A DNA stretch of 43,083 nucleotides from Halomonas organivorans (GTDB taxonomy: Bacteria > Pseudomonadota > Gammaproteobacteria > Pseudomonadales > Halomonadaceae), in the NCBI RefSeq assembly GCF_014192055.1, contig NZ_JACHXM010000030.1, positions 1 through 43,083 of the forward strand, given 5' to 3'. Shown piece by piece: positions 25,335 to 36,589 of the stretch. Under the pieces are notes generated by a model. It saw nothing but the letters and a program-made list of their open reading frames with translations. It did no database searches and was not told the origin of the DNA. Numbering within the stretch: position 1 is the stretch's first letter; every line of letters starts with the position of its first letter. A program made the translations under genes and the position numbers.

Positions 25335-25420
25335 AAGCTGGAAGCTGGAAGCTGGAAGCTGGAAGCTGGAAGCTGGAAGCTGGAAGCTGGAAGCTGGAAG
25401 CTGGAAGCTGGAAGCTGGAA
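25335..25420. repeat. GCTGGAA tandem array between anr and ttcA
   Basis: Twelve uninterrupted perfect copies of GCTGGAA (25337-25420), preceded by AA of a partial copy. The array starts one base after the anr stop. Because 7 is not a multiple of 3, all three forward frames read the same heptapeptide (A-G-S-W-K-L-E) and all three reverse frames read F-Q-L-P-A-S-S. No frame contains a stop. Confidence 0.97.
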
Positions 25421-25474
25421 GACAGCATGAACCCCGCCTCATGGGGTCAAGGGTTTTCTTCAAGCTTCCAGCTT
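25421..25474. repeat. Conserved module of the repeat element, copy 2
   Basis: The 54-bp counterpart of 28-82. Its inner hairpin is ACCCC (25431-25435) with GGGGT (25443-25447). The closing TTCAAGCTTCCAGC pairs with two array units at 13 of 14 positions, so array and module can fold into one long stem-loop. Confidence 0.85.
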
Positions 25475-25476
25475 GA

Positions 25477-25518
25477 GCCCGCGAAGCGGGCGTTCTTCCA
25501 GCTCCGGGCGAAGCCCGG
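25477..25518. repeat. Two GCGAAGC mini-hairpins abutting the ttcA stop
   Basis: GCCCGC-GAA-GCGGGC (25477-25491), then GTTCTTCCAGCT, then CCGGGC-GAA-GCCCGG (25504-25518). The second ends exactly at the ttcA stop codon. The GCGAAGC core is known as an unusually stable DNA mini-hairpin. The pair could end or protect the ttcA transcript; there is no T-tract. A similar pair occurs at 38660-38701. Confidence 0.75.
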
Positions 25519-26421
25519 CTATTCGTTGTGCAGATCGATGCGATCGGCCTGCATCTTCGCCTGCTTCTCCTCCAGGCCGGCGAAGTCGAACAGCTCACGG
25601 TCGGCCAACTGGGAGGGCGCCACGTTGGTCACCGCCTTGAACATGCTTTCCAGGCGCCCCGGATGCTTGGCTTCCCATTCGGCGAGCATCTCCTTGACCA
25701 CCTGGCGCTGCAGGTTCGGCTGCGAGCCGCACAGGTTGCAGGGAATGATCGGGAAGGCCATCTGGCGCGAGAACTCGGCGATATCCGCCTCGCGGCAGTA
25801 GGCCAGCGGGCGAATGACGATGTTCCTGCCGTCGTCGGACAGCAGCTTGGGCGGCATCGACTTCAGGCTGCCGCCAAAGAACATGTTGAGGAACAGCGTC
25901 TCGAGGATGTCCTCGCGATGGTGGCCCAGGGCGATCTTGGTGGCGCCGATCTGCTCGGCGAAGCCATAGAGGGAACCGCGCCGCAGCCGCGAGCAGAGCG
26001 CGCAGGTGGTCTTGCCCTCCGGAGTCTTCTCCTTGACCACCGAGTAGGTGTCGCGCTCGAGGATGTGATAATCGACGCCGATGCCGTCCAGGTATTCGGG
26101 AAGCACGTGCTCGGGGAAGCCCGGCTGTTTCTGGTCGAGATTCACCGCCACCAGCGAGAAGTCCACCGGCGCATTGCGCTGCAGGTTGCGCAGGATCTCG
26201 AGCATGGTGTAGCTGTCCTTGCCGCCGGACAGGCAGACCATCACCTTGTCGCCCTCGCGGATCATGCCGAAGTCGATGATGGCGTTGCCGACCTGGCGGC
26301 GCAGGCGCTTCTGCAGCTTGTTGAACTCGCGCTTGGCCTTCGCGGCGGCAGCCGGTTCAGGCGTATCGGCGAAGGACGGCGCTTCGGCGGGGCGGGGGTC
26401 GAACGTCACGGCATCTTGCAT
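25519..26421 (-). CDS. ttcA: tRNA 2-thiocytidine biosynthesis protein TtcA
   Basis: A 300-residue cytoplasmic ATP-dependent sulfurtransferase that makes 2-thiocytidine at position 32 of tRNA. PP-loop SGGKDS (65-70) binds ATP. Two CxxC pairs, C140/C143 (CALC) and C228/C231 (CNLC), hold the 4Fe-4S cluster and sulfur. GHHREDILETLFLNMFFGG is a family signature. No strong ribosome site is visible; ATG 26421 is chosen, with GTG 26427 as alternative. It converges with anr across the repeat element. Confidence 0.96.
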   Translation of the reverse strand: MQDAVTFDPRPAEAPSFADTPEPAAAAKAKREFNKLQKRLRRQVGNAIIDFGMIREGDKVMVCLSGGKDSYTMLEILRNLQRNAPVDFSLVAVNLDQKQPGFPEHVLPEYLDGIGVDYHILERDTYSVVKEKTPEGKTTCALCSRLRRGSLYGFAEQIGATKIALGHHREDILETLFLNMFFGGSLKSMPPKLLSDDGRNIVIRPLAYCREADIAEFSRQMAFPIIPCNLCGSQPNLQRQVVKEMLAEWEAKHPGRLESMFKAVTNVAPSQLADRELFDFAGLEEKQAKMQADRIDLHNE

Positions 26422-26503
26422 GGTCACGGCGCTGCCAGGGCTTCAGGAGTGGAACGGGCGCCTATGCTACCACCCTCGTCCGGGGCTGGCGATGCGGCCG
26501 ACC

Positions 26504-27130
26504 TCAGCCGCTGTGTCGTGCCGGCGTCGCTTGCCGCGCCAGCCGCAGGTGCATCAGGGCAGTCGTCACTGCCGTGCCCAGAGCGCTGTGACGCCCCATC
26601 ACCGGCACACCCAGGCGCTCGGCGACCCGCTCGAAGGGCGCCACCGGCTCGAGCTGGGGATGATAGTGACGCTGGCGGCGTTGATAGAGCTGGGCCAGGT
26701 CGATCCCCGCATTGGGTAGATCGAAGCCGAAATGTCGGCGCAGCTGACGATTGATCAGCGCGAGTTCTTGATCCAGGCGCCAGCTCACCAGGGGACGATT
26801 GCCGACGAAGTCCAGCAGGCCGGCCAGGGCCTGGTCCATGCCCACCCCGTCGTCCAGATCGATGCCGCGCAGGCAATGATGGCGAATGGTGTCGGCGTCC
26901 AGGCCCGAGGTGGGTGCCAGTCGCAGCTCCAGCGACTCACTGGTCAGGATCCGATCGCCACGCAGGCGGACCGCGGCAATGACCAGCGGCTCGGCCAGCC
27001 GAGCGTCGCCCTCCGTGGCCTGCACGGCCAGTGCCACCAGTTCCTCCCCGGTATAAGGGTGGAAAAGCCATCCGTAGTGGCCGTGAGCGTGACGATGGCG
27101 GTCGACCACACGACGCAGGGTTCTGAGCAT
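26504..27130 (-). CDS. DnaQ-like exonuclease homologue without catalytic residues
   Basis: A 208-residue protein with the DEDDh 3'-5' exonuclease fold, recognised from LLDFVGNRPLVSW, LINRQLRRHFGFDLPN and RHSALGTAVTTALMHLRL. All four metal-binding acids appear replaced: motif I reads LVALAVQATEG, with A35 and Q37 for Asp and Glu; motif II has E122 for Asp; motif III has T186 for Asp, while His181 remains. AAGGAG precedes the ATG. It follows the DUF294 gene after 31 bp, the pairing in which an apparently active exonuclease is usually found. A regulatory or structural role is more likely than nuclease activity. Confidence 0.75.
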   Translation of the reverse strand: MLRTLRRVVDRHRHAHGHYGWLFHPYTGEELVALAVQATEGDARLAEPLVIAAVRLRGDRILTSESLELRLAPTSGLDADTIRHHCLRGIDLDDGVGMDQALAGLLDFVGNRPLVSWRLDQELALINRQLRRHFGFDLPNAGIDLAQLYQRRQRHYHPQLEPVAPFERVAERLGVPVMGRHSALGTAVTTALMHLRLARQATPARHSG

Positions 27131-27161
27131 GTCGGGCTCCTTGTCATGTCGACGATCTGAC

Positions 27162-28988
27162 CTACGAATATTCCAGGTGATAGCGATGCGATATCCGCTG
27201 CTTGAAGTCCTTGACGATGTGCAGCGCCTCGCGCAACAGGTCGCGCTCCAGCGACGACAGCGACTGCACCACCACCCGGTCCGGCTCGATGTCCGAAGTG
27301 GCCTCGCCGCCCTCGCGCCGGGCGAGCTGCTGCTCGAGTCGCAACTGGGTGAACAGCGACAAGGCTTCGCCCAGGTCCTCGGCAACGCGGCCGTCGAGCC
27401 GACCATCTACCACCAGGGCGTCGAGGCGTTCCAGGGTGCCGGTCGCCGCGATGCCACGCTCCAGCGCCATGACTCGCACGCCGTGCACGATCGGGAAGAT
27501 ACCGCCCTTCTTGATATCGATGCCGTGCTGAGGCTTCTTCAGCGAACCGAACAGCGTCAATGGCGTGGAAAAGTGCAATACCGGGCGGGCGAAGTAGGAC
27601 AGCAGCAGCTGATCCCGCGAGGCCTGCTCGAAGAGCGTGGCACGCACGCCGTCCAGCAGGGCCGCATTGCCGGCCACCGAGTGGGCATCGAGCATGATCG
27701 CCAGTTTCATCAGGCTGTCGCCGTCACGCTGCTCGACCCAACGAGCGATGCGTGACTTCCACTGGCTCTCGGTGCCGACCCAATCGGGGTTGGATACCAT
27801 GATGTTGCCCGGACAACGCGGATACCCCAACGCGACCAGCGTCTCGGTGAAACCGGCCATCTGCTCGACGCAGCCCGGCCAGTCCAGCTCGTCATCGAGG
27901 ATCAGTCCATTGTCCTGGTCGGTCTTGAGGATCTGTTCGCCGCGTCCTTCGCTGCCCATCACCATCAGGCAGCTGGCACGGCGATGACGCTCGGCGATCG
28001 AGAACTCCCAGGCCTTGTGAATGATACGGCCGTTCAGGGCCGCGAGAAGCCCCATGACGAAGCGCAGCTTGACGCCCTGAGTCATCAGTCCGCTGACCAG
28101 CTCGGGGGTACGCAGACTCGCCGCGGCAAGCGTTGCCAGATCATCGGCCTGCTCCACCTGCAGGCTCACCACATGACTGCGATTGGAGAAGTGACTGAGC
28201 ACGTCGGTGAGCTCCACCACACCGACCGGCGAGCCCCGATCGGTCACCACCACGCGTTCCACGCGATGGCGAGTCATCAGCACCAGCACCTCGAAGAGGT
28301 ACTGGTCGGGCCGCGCGGTGATCAGCGAGAAATGCGCCAGCGGAGCGAGCCGACTGTCCGCCTCGTGGTCCTCCAGCACCAGCGCCTCCAGCAGATCGGT
28401 CTTGGTGACCATCCCCGCTCCCTGCCCCCCCGTCACCAGCAGGCTGTCGGCATACCCCTCGTGCAGGCGACGCACGGCCTCGGCGATCGTTGCGTCTTCC
28501 GCGAGGCACAGCGGCGGACGCATGCAGTCCGCGACGCGGGCCAGCATGAAGTCGGCCATGCTGATCCCACCCGTGGCACGCCGCTCGCTCAGCAGACGCG
28601 CCTTGTGAGCCAGGCGCTGGTGGAAAAACGCGGCGAAGGCTGGATAGGCGTCGCACAGCCGGGTGAACAGTGCCTTGGGCAGCAGATAGCACAGCGTTTC
28701 CTGCTCGGCGCGGAAACGATAGCGACTCTGGCCATTGAGGATGCTGATGGCCCCGAACAGGTCACCGCTGGTGTAGTGACCGATGCGCTCGCTCTCCCCG
28801 GGCTGGGAGGTGTCGAGCTCCGCGACCTCACCCTTGTGGATGAGAAACACGTACTCGCCGGGCTGACCGGCCTCGAGGATGACCTCATCGCGATCGTAAT
28901 AGGCGAGGTCGAGCCCTCCACGTATGCGCTCTCGACCCGTGTCGTCGAGGAGGCTGAATGGCGGATGGGAGAGATCGACATCGACCAT
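27162..28988 (-). CDS. DUF294 nucleotidyltransferase with cNMP-binding and CBS domains
   Basis: A 608-residue cytoplasmic protein. It has an N-terminal cyclic-nucleotide-binding domain (residues 20-130: GQPGEYVFLIHKGEVAEL), then a CBS pair (about 165-290: VADCMRPPLCLAEDATIAEA). A DUF294 nucleotidyltransferase domain follows, with the GlnD/GlnE-like motif GSEGRGEQILKTDQDN near residues 344-359, and a C-terminal helical domain. It may be a signal-controlled nucleotidyltransferase, but the target is unknown. The gene commonly neighbours DUF4212/symporter pairs, as here, where they diverge. A perfect FNR site with a well-placed TATCAT -10 lies upstream. Confidence 0.88.
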   Translation of the reverse strand: MVDVDLSHPPFSLLDDTGRERIRGGLDLAYYDRDEVILEAGQPGEYVFLIHKGEVAELDTSQPGESERIGHYTSGDLFGAISILNGQSRYRFRAEQETLCYLLPKALFTRLCDAYPAFAAFFHQRLAHKARLLSERRATGGISMADFMLARVADCMRPPLCLAEDATIAEAVRRLHEGYADSLLVTGGQGAGMVTKTDLLEALVLEDHEADSRLAPLAHFSLITARPDQYLFEVLVLMTRHRVERVVVTDRGSPVGVVELTDVLSHFSNRSHVVSLQVEQADDLATLAAASLRTPELVSGLMTQGVKLRFVMGLLAALNGRIIHKAWEFSIAERHRRASCLMVMGSEGRGEQILKTDQDNGLILDDELDWPGCVEQMAGFTETLVALGYPRCPGNIMVSNPDWVGTESQWKSRIARWVEQRDGDSLMKLAIMLDAHSVAGNAALLDGVRATLFEQASRDQLLLSYFARPVLHFSTPLTLFGSLKKPQHGIDIKKGGIFPIVHGVRVMALERGIAATGTLERLDALVVDGRLDGRVAEDLGEALSLFTQLRLEQQLARREGGEATSDIEPDRVVVQSLSSLERDLLREALHIVKDFKQRISHRYHLEYS

Positions 28989-29186
28989 CGAAGAGCCCTC
29001 ATGACGGAAACACCCTCTCCCGACACACTCTCTCCAACACACGTTTCTGAACCCAGGTCAGATGCCTCCACGAGGCAAACACATGTCGGAGCCGGGAAGG
29101 CAGGACTCCAGAGTAGCAAAGCTGCACCATCGGCCAGAATCTAGACCATGGTGTTATACGTACGCCAGCCACGCTCCCGGAACTAC

Positions 29187-29251
29187 TACCAAGGTCAAAT
29201 CCGACTTTTTTACACACTGCCTTTTCGACCTTCGATGATAATACCAAGGTA
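29187..29251. promoter_or_regulatory. Two TACCAAGGT motifs
   Basis: TACCAAGGTC (29187-29196) and TACCAAGGTA (29242-29251), 55 bp apart, same orientation, both followed by an A-rich AATCC stretch. A related TACCAATGT lies upstream of acs (41661-41653, minus strand). They are candidate sites for the acetate response regulator encoded at 38724; this is inference. Confidence 0.4.
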
Positions 29252-29261
29252 CTAATCCCGC

Positions 29262-29275
29262 TTGATCGAGATCAA
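29262..29275. promoter_or_regulatory. Perfect FNR/Anr site between DUF294 and symporter operons
   Basis: TTGATCGAGATCAA matches TTGAT-N4-ATCAA at all ten positions. On the minus strand a TATCAT -10 (29240-29235) places its centre at -40.5, a class II arrangement for the DUF294 operon. On the plus strand a weaker TAGACG (29296-29301) is at similar distance. Both operons may respond to Anr. Confidence 0.75.
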
Positions 29276-29458
29276 GATGCCATCCGTATCATGGATAGAC
29301 GATCGTTTAACAAACCACGACACACGGCCAATATAAATCACAACAACCTCACCAAGCCATTGAATTAAAAAGCATCAACAAAAACCTTCTTCCATCATTT
29401 TCTTCTCATGATACGAAAGTCTGCGATGAATTTTTCGGGATTGTTGACCAGCATTGAC

Positions 29459-29482
29459 GATGGGTAATGAGCCATTCCCATC
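29459..29482 (+). other. Hairpin in the symporter leader
   Basis: GATGGG and AATG pair with CATT and CCCATC around an AGC loop, a 10-bp stem with one bulged T. No T-tract follows. It could be a leader structure or part of a small RNA. Confidence 0.45.
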
Positions 29483-29723
29483 GCCCATCGACGGCATATC
29501 ACGACAACGAACTCCGGGGGAGCTGCGTCGGGCCGTCACTGCTGGAAACGGGAGGAACGAGCGAGACGACCCTGACCATCAAGGGACGACCAATGGCTTT
29601 CTCGCTGCAACAGAACCTCCCGGGCATTTGTCTGCGGCTCGTCCGCTCGACCGGAGGAACATGCATTGAGCCCACGAGGTCGATGCACGGCCCCGCCCCC
29701 AATAACAAATGGAGAGCAATACC

Positions 29724-29984
29724 ATGGCTGAAGAGACATCCAACGCCGAAGCCTACTGGAAGGCCAACCTGCGATTGATCGCCGGCTGTCTGGTCGTCTG
29801 GGCGGCCGTTTCCTATGGCTGCGCCATCCTGCTACGACCGCTGCTGTCGGGCATTCCCGTCGGCGGCACCGATCTGGGCTTCTGGTTCGCCCAGCAGGGC
29901 TCCATCCTGACCTTCATCGCCTTGATCTTCTTCTATGCCTGGAAGATGAATCGGCTCGACAAGCAATACGGGCTCGGGGAGTAA
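29724..29984 (+). CDS. DUF4212 small subunit of a sodium/solute symporter
   Basis: An 86-residue protein with two membrane helices (about 16-36 and 52-72), opening AEAYWKANLRLIAGCLVVW and ending with a short basic/polar tail. DUF4212 proteins are encoded directly before SSS symporters of the VC_2705 type and are thought to form a two-part transporter. GGAGAG precedes the ATG; an in-frame ATG 15 bases earlier lacks a site. It is 6 bp from the large subunit. Confidence 0.92.
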   Translation: MAEETSNAEAYWKANLRLIAGCLVVWAAVSYGCAILLRPLLSGIPVGGTDLGFWFAQQGSILTFIALIFFYAWKMNRLDKQYGLGE

Positions 29985-29990
29985 GCCAGC

Positions 29991-31772
29991 ATGAGTCAAT
30001 TCGCCATCAACGTTCTCTTCGTGGGTGCCTCCTTCGCCCTCTATATCGGCATCGCCATCTGGGCGAAAGCCGGTTCGACCAAGGACTTCTACGTCGCCGG
30101 CGGCGGGGTGCATCCGATCACCAACGGCATGGCCATCGGTGCCGACTGGATGTCGGCGGCCTCCTTCATCTCCATGGCGGGCCTGATCGCCGCCGGCGGC
30201 TATGCCAACTCCACCTTCCTGATGGGCTGGACGGGCGGCTACGTGCTGCTGGCCATGCTGCTGGCCCCCTACTTGCGCAAGTTCGGCAAGTTCACCGTGC
30301 CGGAATTCATCGGCGACCGCTTCTACAGCAAGCAAGCCCGACTGGTCGCGGTGATCTGCCTGATCGTGGCTTCGGTAACCTACGTCATCGGCCAGATGGC
30401 CGGCGCCGGCGTCGCCTTCTCGCGCTTCCTCGAGGTGGATGCCACCACCGGCCTGATCATCGCCGCCGTGGTGGTGTTCTTCTACGCGGTGCTCGGCGGC
30501 ATGAAGGGCATCACCTATACCCAGGTGGCCCAGTACATCGTGCTGATCATCGCCTACACCATCCCGGCGGTGTTCATCTCGCTGGAGCTGACCGGCAACC
30601 CCTTGCCGCCGCTGGGCCTGTTCTCAACCCACGAGGCATCTGGCGAGCCGCTGCTGTCCAAGCTCAACGAGGTGATCACCGCGCTCGGCTTCAACCAGTA
30701 CACCGCGGACGTGGACAACAAGCTCAACATGGTGCTGTTCACGCTGTCGCTGATGATCGGCACCGCCGGCCTGCCCCACGTCATCATTCGCTTCTTCACC
30801 GTGCCCAAGGTCGCCGACGCCCGCTGGTCCGCCGGCTGGGCGCTGGTGTTCATCGGCCTGCTGTACCTGACCGCCCCCGCCGTCGCCTCCATGGCACGCC
30901 TCAACCTGGTGACCACCGTCTACCCCGACATGGCCGGCCAGGTCGAGAACGTCGAGGATGCGGCCACCAACCCGATCCTATACGAGAATCGTCCCGAGTG
31001 GATCCGCACCTGGGAAGAGACCGGGCTGATCCAGTACGAGGACAAGAACGGCGACGGCCGCATCCAGTTCTACAACGACAAGGCCGACTACAGCGATCGC
31101 GGCTGGGCCGGCAACGAGCTGTCGGTCAACAACGATATCCTGGTACTGGCCAACCCCGAGATCGCCAACCTCCCGGGATGGGTCATCGGCCTGATCGCCG
31201 CCGGCGGTCTGGCCGCGGCGCTGTCGACGGCCGCCGGCCTGCTGCTGGCCATCTCATCGGCGATCAGCCACGACTTGATCAAGGGCTCGATCAATCCCCA
31301 TATCACCGAGAAAGGGGAACTGATGGCGGCCCGCATCTCGATGTCGGTGGCCATCGTCGTCGCCACCTACCTGGGCGCCAACCCACCGGGCTTCGCCGCC
31401 CAGGTAGTGGCCCTGGCTTTCGGTATCGCCGCCGCCTCGCTGTTCCCGGCGCTGATGATGGGGATCTTCTCCAAGCGGGTGAACAACTACGGCGCCATCG
31501 CCGGCATGCTCACCGGCCTGGCCTTCACTTTGGTGTACATCTTCGTCTACAAGGGCTGGTTCTTCATCCCGGGCACCAACAACCTGGCGGACACACCGGA
31601 AAACTGGGTGCTGGGCATTTCGCCGCTGTCCATCGGCTCGATCGGTGCGATCATCAACTTCGCCGTGGCCTTCGGCGTCTCCAAGGCGACCGCCGAGCCG
31701 CCCCAGGAGATCCAGGAACTGGTCGAGAGCGTGCGCTATCCCAAGGGCGCTGGCACGGCCGTCGACCACTGA
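29991..31772 (+). CDS. Sodium:solute symporter, VC_2705 family (probable acetate or small-acid uptake)
   Basis: A 593-residue SSS-family transporter with about 13 helices. The N-terminal ADWMSAASFISMAGLIAAGG segment and the later AAGGLAAALSTAAGLLLAIS helix carry typical SSS sodium-site features. An unusual hydrophilic insert (about residues 318-375) contains an EF-hand-like loop D351-K-N353-G-D355-G-R-I358. The substrate is inferred as acetate or a related carboxylate from the acs/kinase neighbourhood. GGGGAG lies upstream. It is probably co-transcribed with DUF4212; two strong hairpins follow. Confidence 0.9.
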   Translation: MSQFAINVLFVGASFALYIGIAIWAKAGSTKDFYVAGGGVHPITNGMAIGADWMSAASFISMAGLIAAGGYANSTFLMGWTGGYVLLAMLLAPYLRKFGKFTVPEFIGDRFYSKQARLVAVICLIVASVTYVIGQMAGAGVAFSRFLEVDATTGLIIAAVVVFFYAVLGGMKGITYTQVAQYIVLIIAYTIPAVFISLELTGNPLPPLGLFSTHEASGEPLLSKLNEVITALGFNQYTADVDNKLNMVLFTLSLMIGTAGLPHVIIRFFTVPKVADARWSAGWALVFIGLLYLTAPAVASMARLNLVTTVYPDMAGQVENVEDAATNPILYENRPEWIRTWEETGLIQYEDKNGDGRIQFYNDKADYSDRGWAGNELSVNNDILVLANPEIANLPGWVIGLIAAGGLAAALSTAAGLLLAISSAISHDLIKGSINPHITEKGELMAARISMSVAIVVATYLGANPPGFAAQVVALAFGIAAASLFPALMMGIFSKRVNNYGAIAGMLTGLAFTLVYIFVYKGWFFIPGTNNLADTPENWVLGISPLSIGSIGAIINFAVAFGVSKATAEPPQEIQELVESVRYPKGAGTAVDH

Positions 31773-31785
31773 GTCATAATCCACC

Positions 31786-31846
31786 CCGGCGCCTCGAAGG
31801 CGCCGGCCCCAAACCGCCATGTCGGGCTTCCTCCGGGAAGCCCGAC
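31786..31846 (+). terminator. Two hairpins after the symporter
   Basis: CCGGCGCC-tcgaa-GGCGCCGG (31786-31806) and GTCGGGCTTCC-tccg-GGAAGCCCGAC (31821-31846). Both are perfect stems (8 and 11 bp) but lack T-tracts. They may terminate, or protect the symporter mRNA from the downstream genes. Confidence 0.55.
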
Positions 31847-31865
31847 TGCTGTCAGGAAGCTCCCT

Positions 31866-32381
31866 ATGATTTGGCACTTGATCGCGGCGATCTTCGCCGG
31901 GCTCGGCGCGGCGGGCATCGCCCTGCTGCTGCGCACGCTCTCCGCCAAGCGGCTGCCGCGCTGGATCGTGCCGGCCTTCGCCGGCCTCGGCATGCTGGCC
32001 TACCAGATCCACCACGAATACACCTGGTTCGATCACAAGCGAGCCCAGCTGCCGGACTCGACCCGAGTGGTCGCCAGTGAGCAGAACCCGGCGTTCTGGC
32101 GCCCCTGGACCTACCTGGCCCCGCTGACCACGGCCTTCACGGTCGTCGACGAGGACGGCCTGACCCGCTCCCGAGCCGACGGCCAGCCGCTGGTCGAATT
32201 CATCCTCTACCGCTTCGAGATGGGCGCCGCCGACCGGCTCACGCACCGTCCGCACCTGCTGAACTGCGCCTCCGGCGAGCTGGTGCCGCTCGACGACACC
32301 ACGCGCCAGCCCACCACCCAGGCCCTGCGCCAGCTCGGCGACGACGACCCGCTGCGTCAAACGCTCTGCCCGAACGCCTGA
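31866..32381 (+). CDS. Conserved membrane protein of unknown function
   Basis: A 171-residue protein with two probable helices near the N-terminus (residues 3-22 and 33-47), followed by YQIHHEYTWFDHKRAQLP and a soluble, polar C-terminal region. No catalytic motif recognised. AGGAAG precedes the ATG. It lies 104 bp before the hybrid kinase on the same strand, so it may be an accessory membrane component of that sensor; this is inference from position only. Confidence 0.75.
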   Translation: MIWHLIAAIFAGLGAAGIALLLRTLSAKRLPRWIVPAFAGLGMLAYQIHHEYTWFDHKRAQLPDSTRVVASEQNPAFWRPWTYLAPLTTAFTVVDEDGLTRSRADGQPLVEFILYRFEMGAADRLTHRPHLLNCASGELVPLDDTTRQPTTQALRQLGDDDPLRQTLCPNA

Positions 32382-32484
32382 GACTGATCTTCCCGGCCGG
32401 TTGACCGCCGGCCACTCACACCTGCCGAGCGTGGACAGTTTTCTGGCGAGCCTTAGAATGGTCGGGAACCCGAGGGAGATGACC

Positions 32485-36429
<3,945 letters not shown>

Positions 36430-36442
36430 TCCAGGCAGGCCA

Positions 36443-36463
36443 GGCCCCGGCACCGCCGGGGCC
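36443..36463 (+). terminator. Hairpin after the hybrid kinase
   Basis: Perfect 9-bp stem GGCCCCGGC-acc-GCCGGGGCC, 14 bases after the kinase stop; no T-tract. Confidence 0.55.
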
Positions 36464-36564
36464 GAATGACGGCGGCATCCCGTTCGATAGCGCACGGCGA
36501 TCACTGCGGCGGGCAAAGACTATTGGGCAATGACTCGCCCCTGGCTTAACCTGAAGACTAGAAA

Positions 36565-36578
36565 TTAACCATGGTTAA
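36565..36578. promoter_or_regulatory. Candidate MntR operator upstream of mntH
   Basis: Perfect 14-bp palindrome TTAACCATGGTTAA, 11 bases before the mntH ATG. A further TTAACC half-site lies at 36546-36551, 19 bp upstream. Because mntR is the next gene, autoregulation in response to Mn(II) is the likely meaning. No MntR-site consensus for this family was checked. Confidence 0.6.
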
Positions 36579-36589
36579 CAGGTGAGCCG

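Larger units (their letters stand above)
28989..29723. other. Long AT-richer divergent control region
   Basis: 735 bp without a supported gene between DUF294 (minus) and DUF4212 (plus). About 29140-29450 is clearly richer in A and T than the surrounding genes. It holds two TACCAAGGT copies, a perfect FNR site, a hairpin at 29459-29482, and a minimal two-codon frame (GGAGG at 29653, ATG CAT TGA at 29661-29669) in the symporter leader. A short RNA gene is possible but not demonstrated. Confidence 0.75.

Noticed and set aside
25335..25420. CRISPR array
   Set aside because: The 7-bp units are directly adjacent with no spacers, and no cas genes are present.
24946..25598. Open frames running through the GCTGGAA array (SWKLEAG / SFQLPASS peptides)
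   Set aside because: They exist because the heptamer has no stop in any frame. The rest of each frame is a shadow of anr or ttcA.
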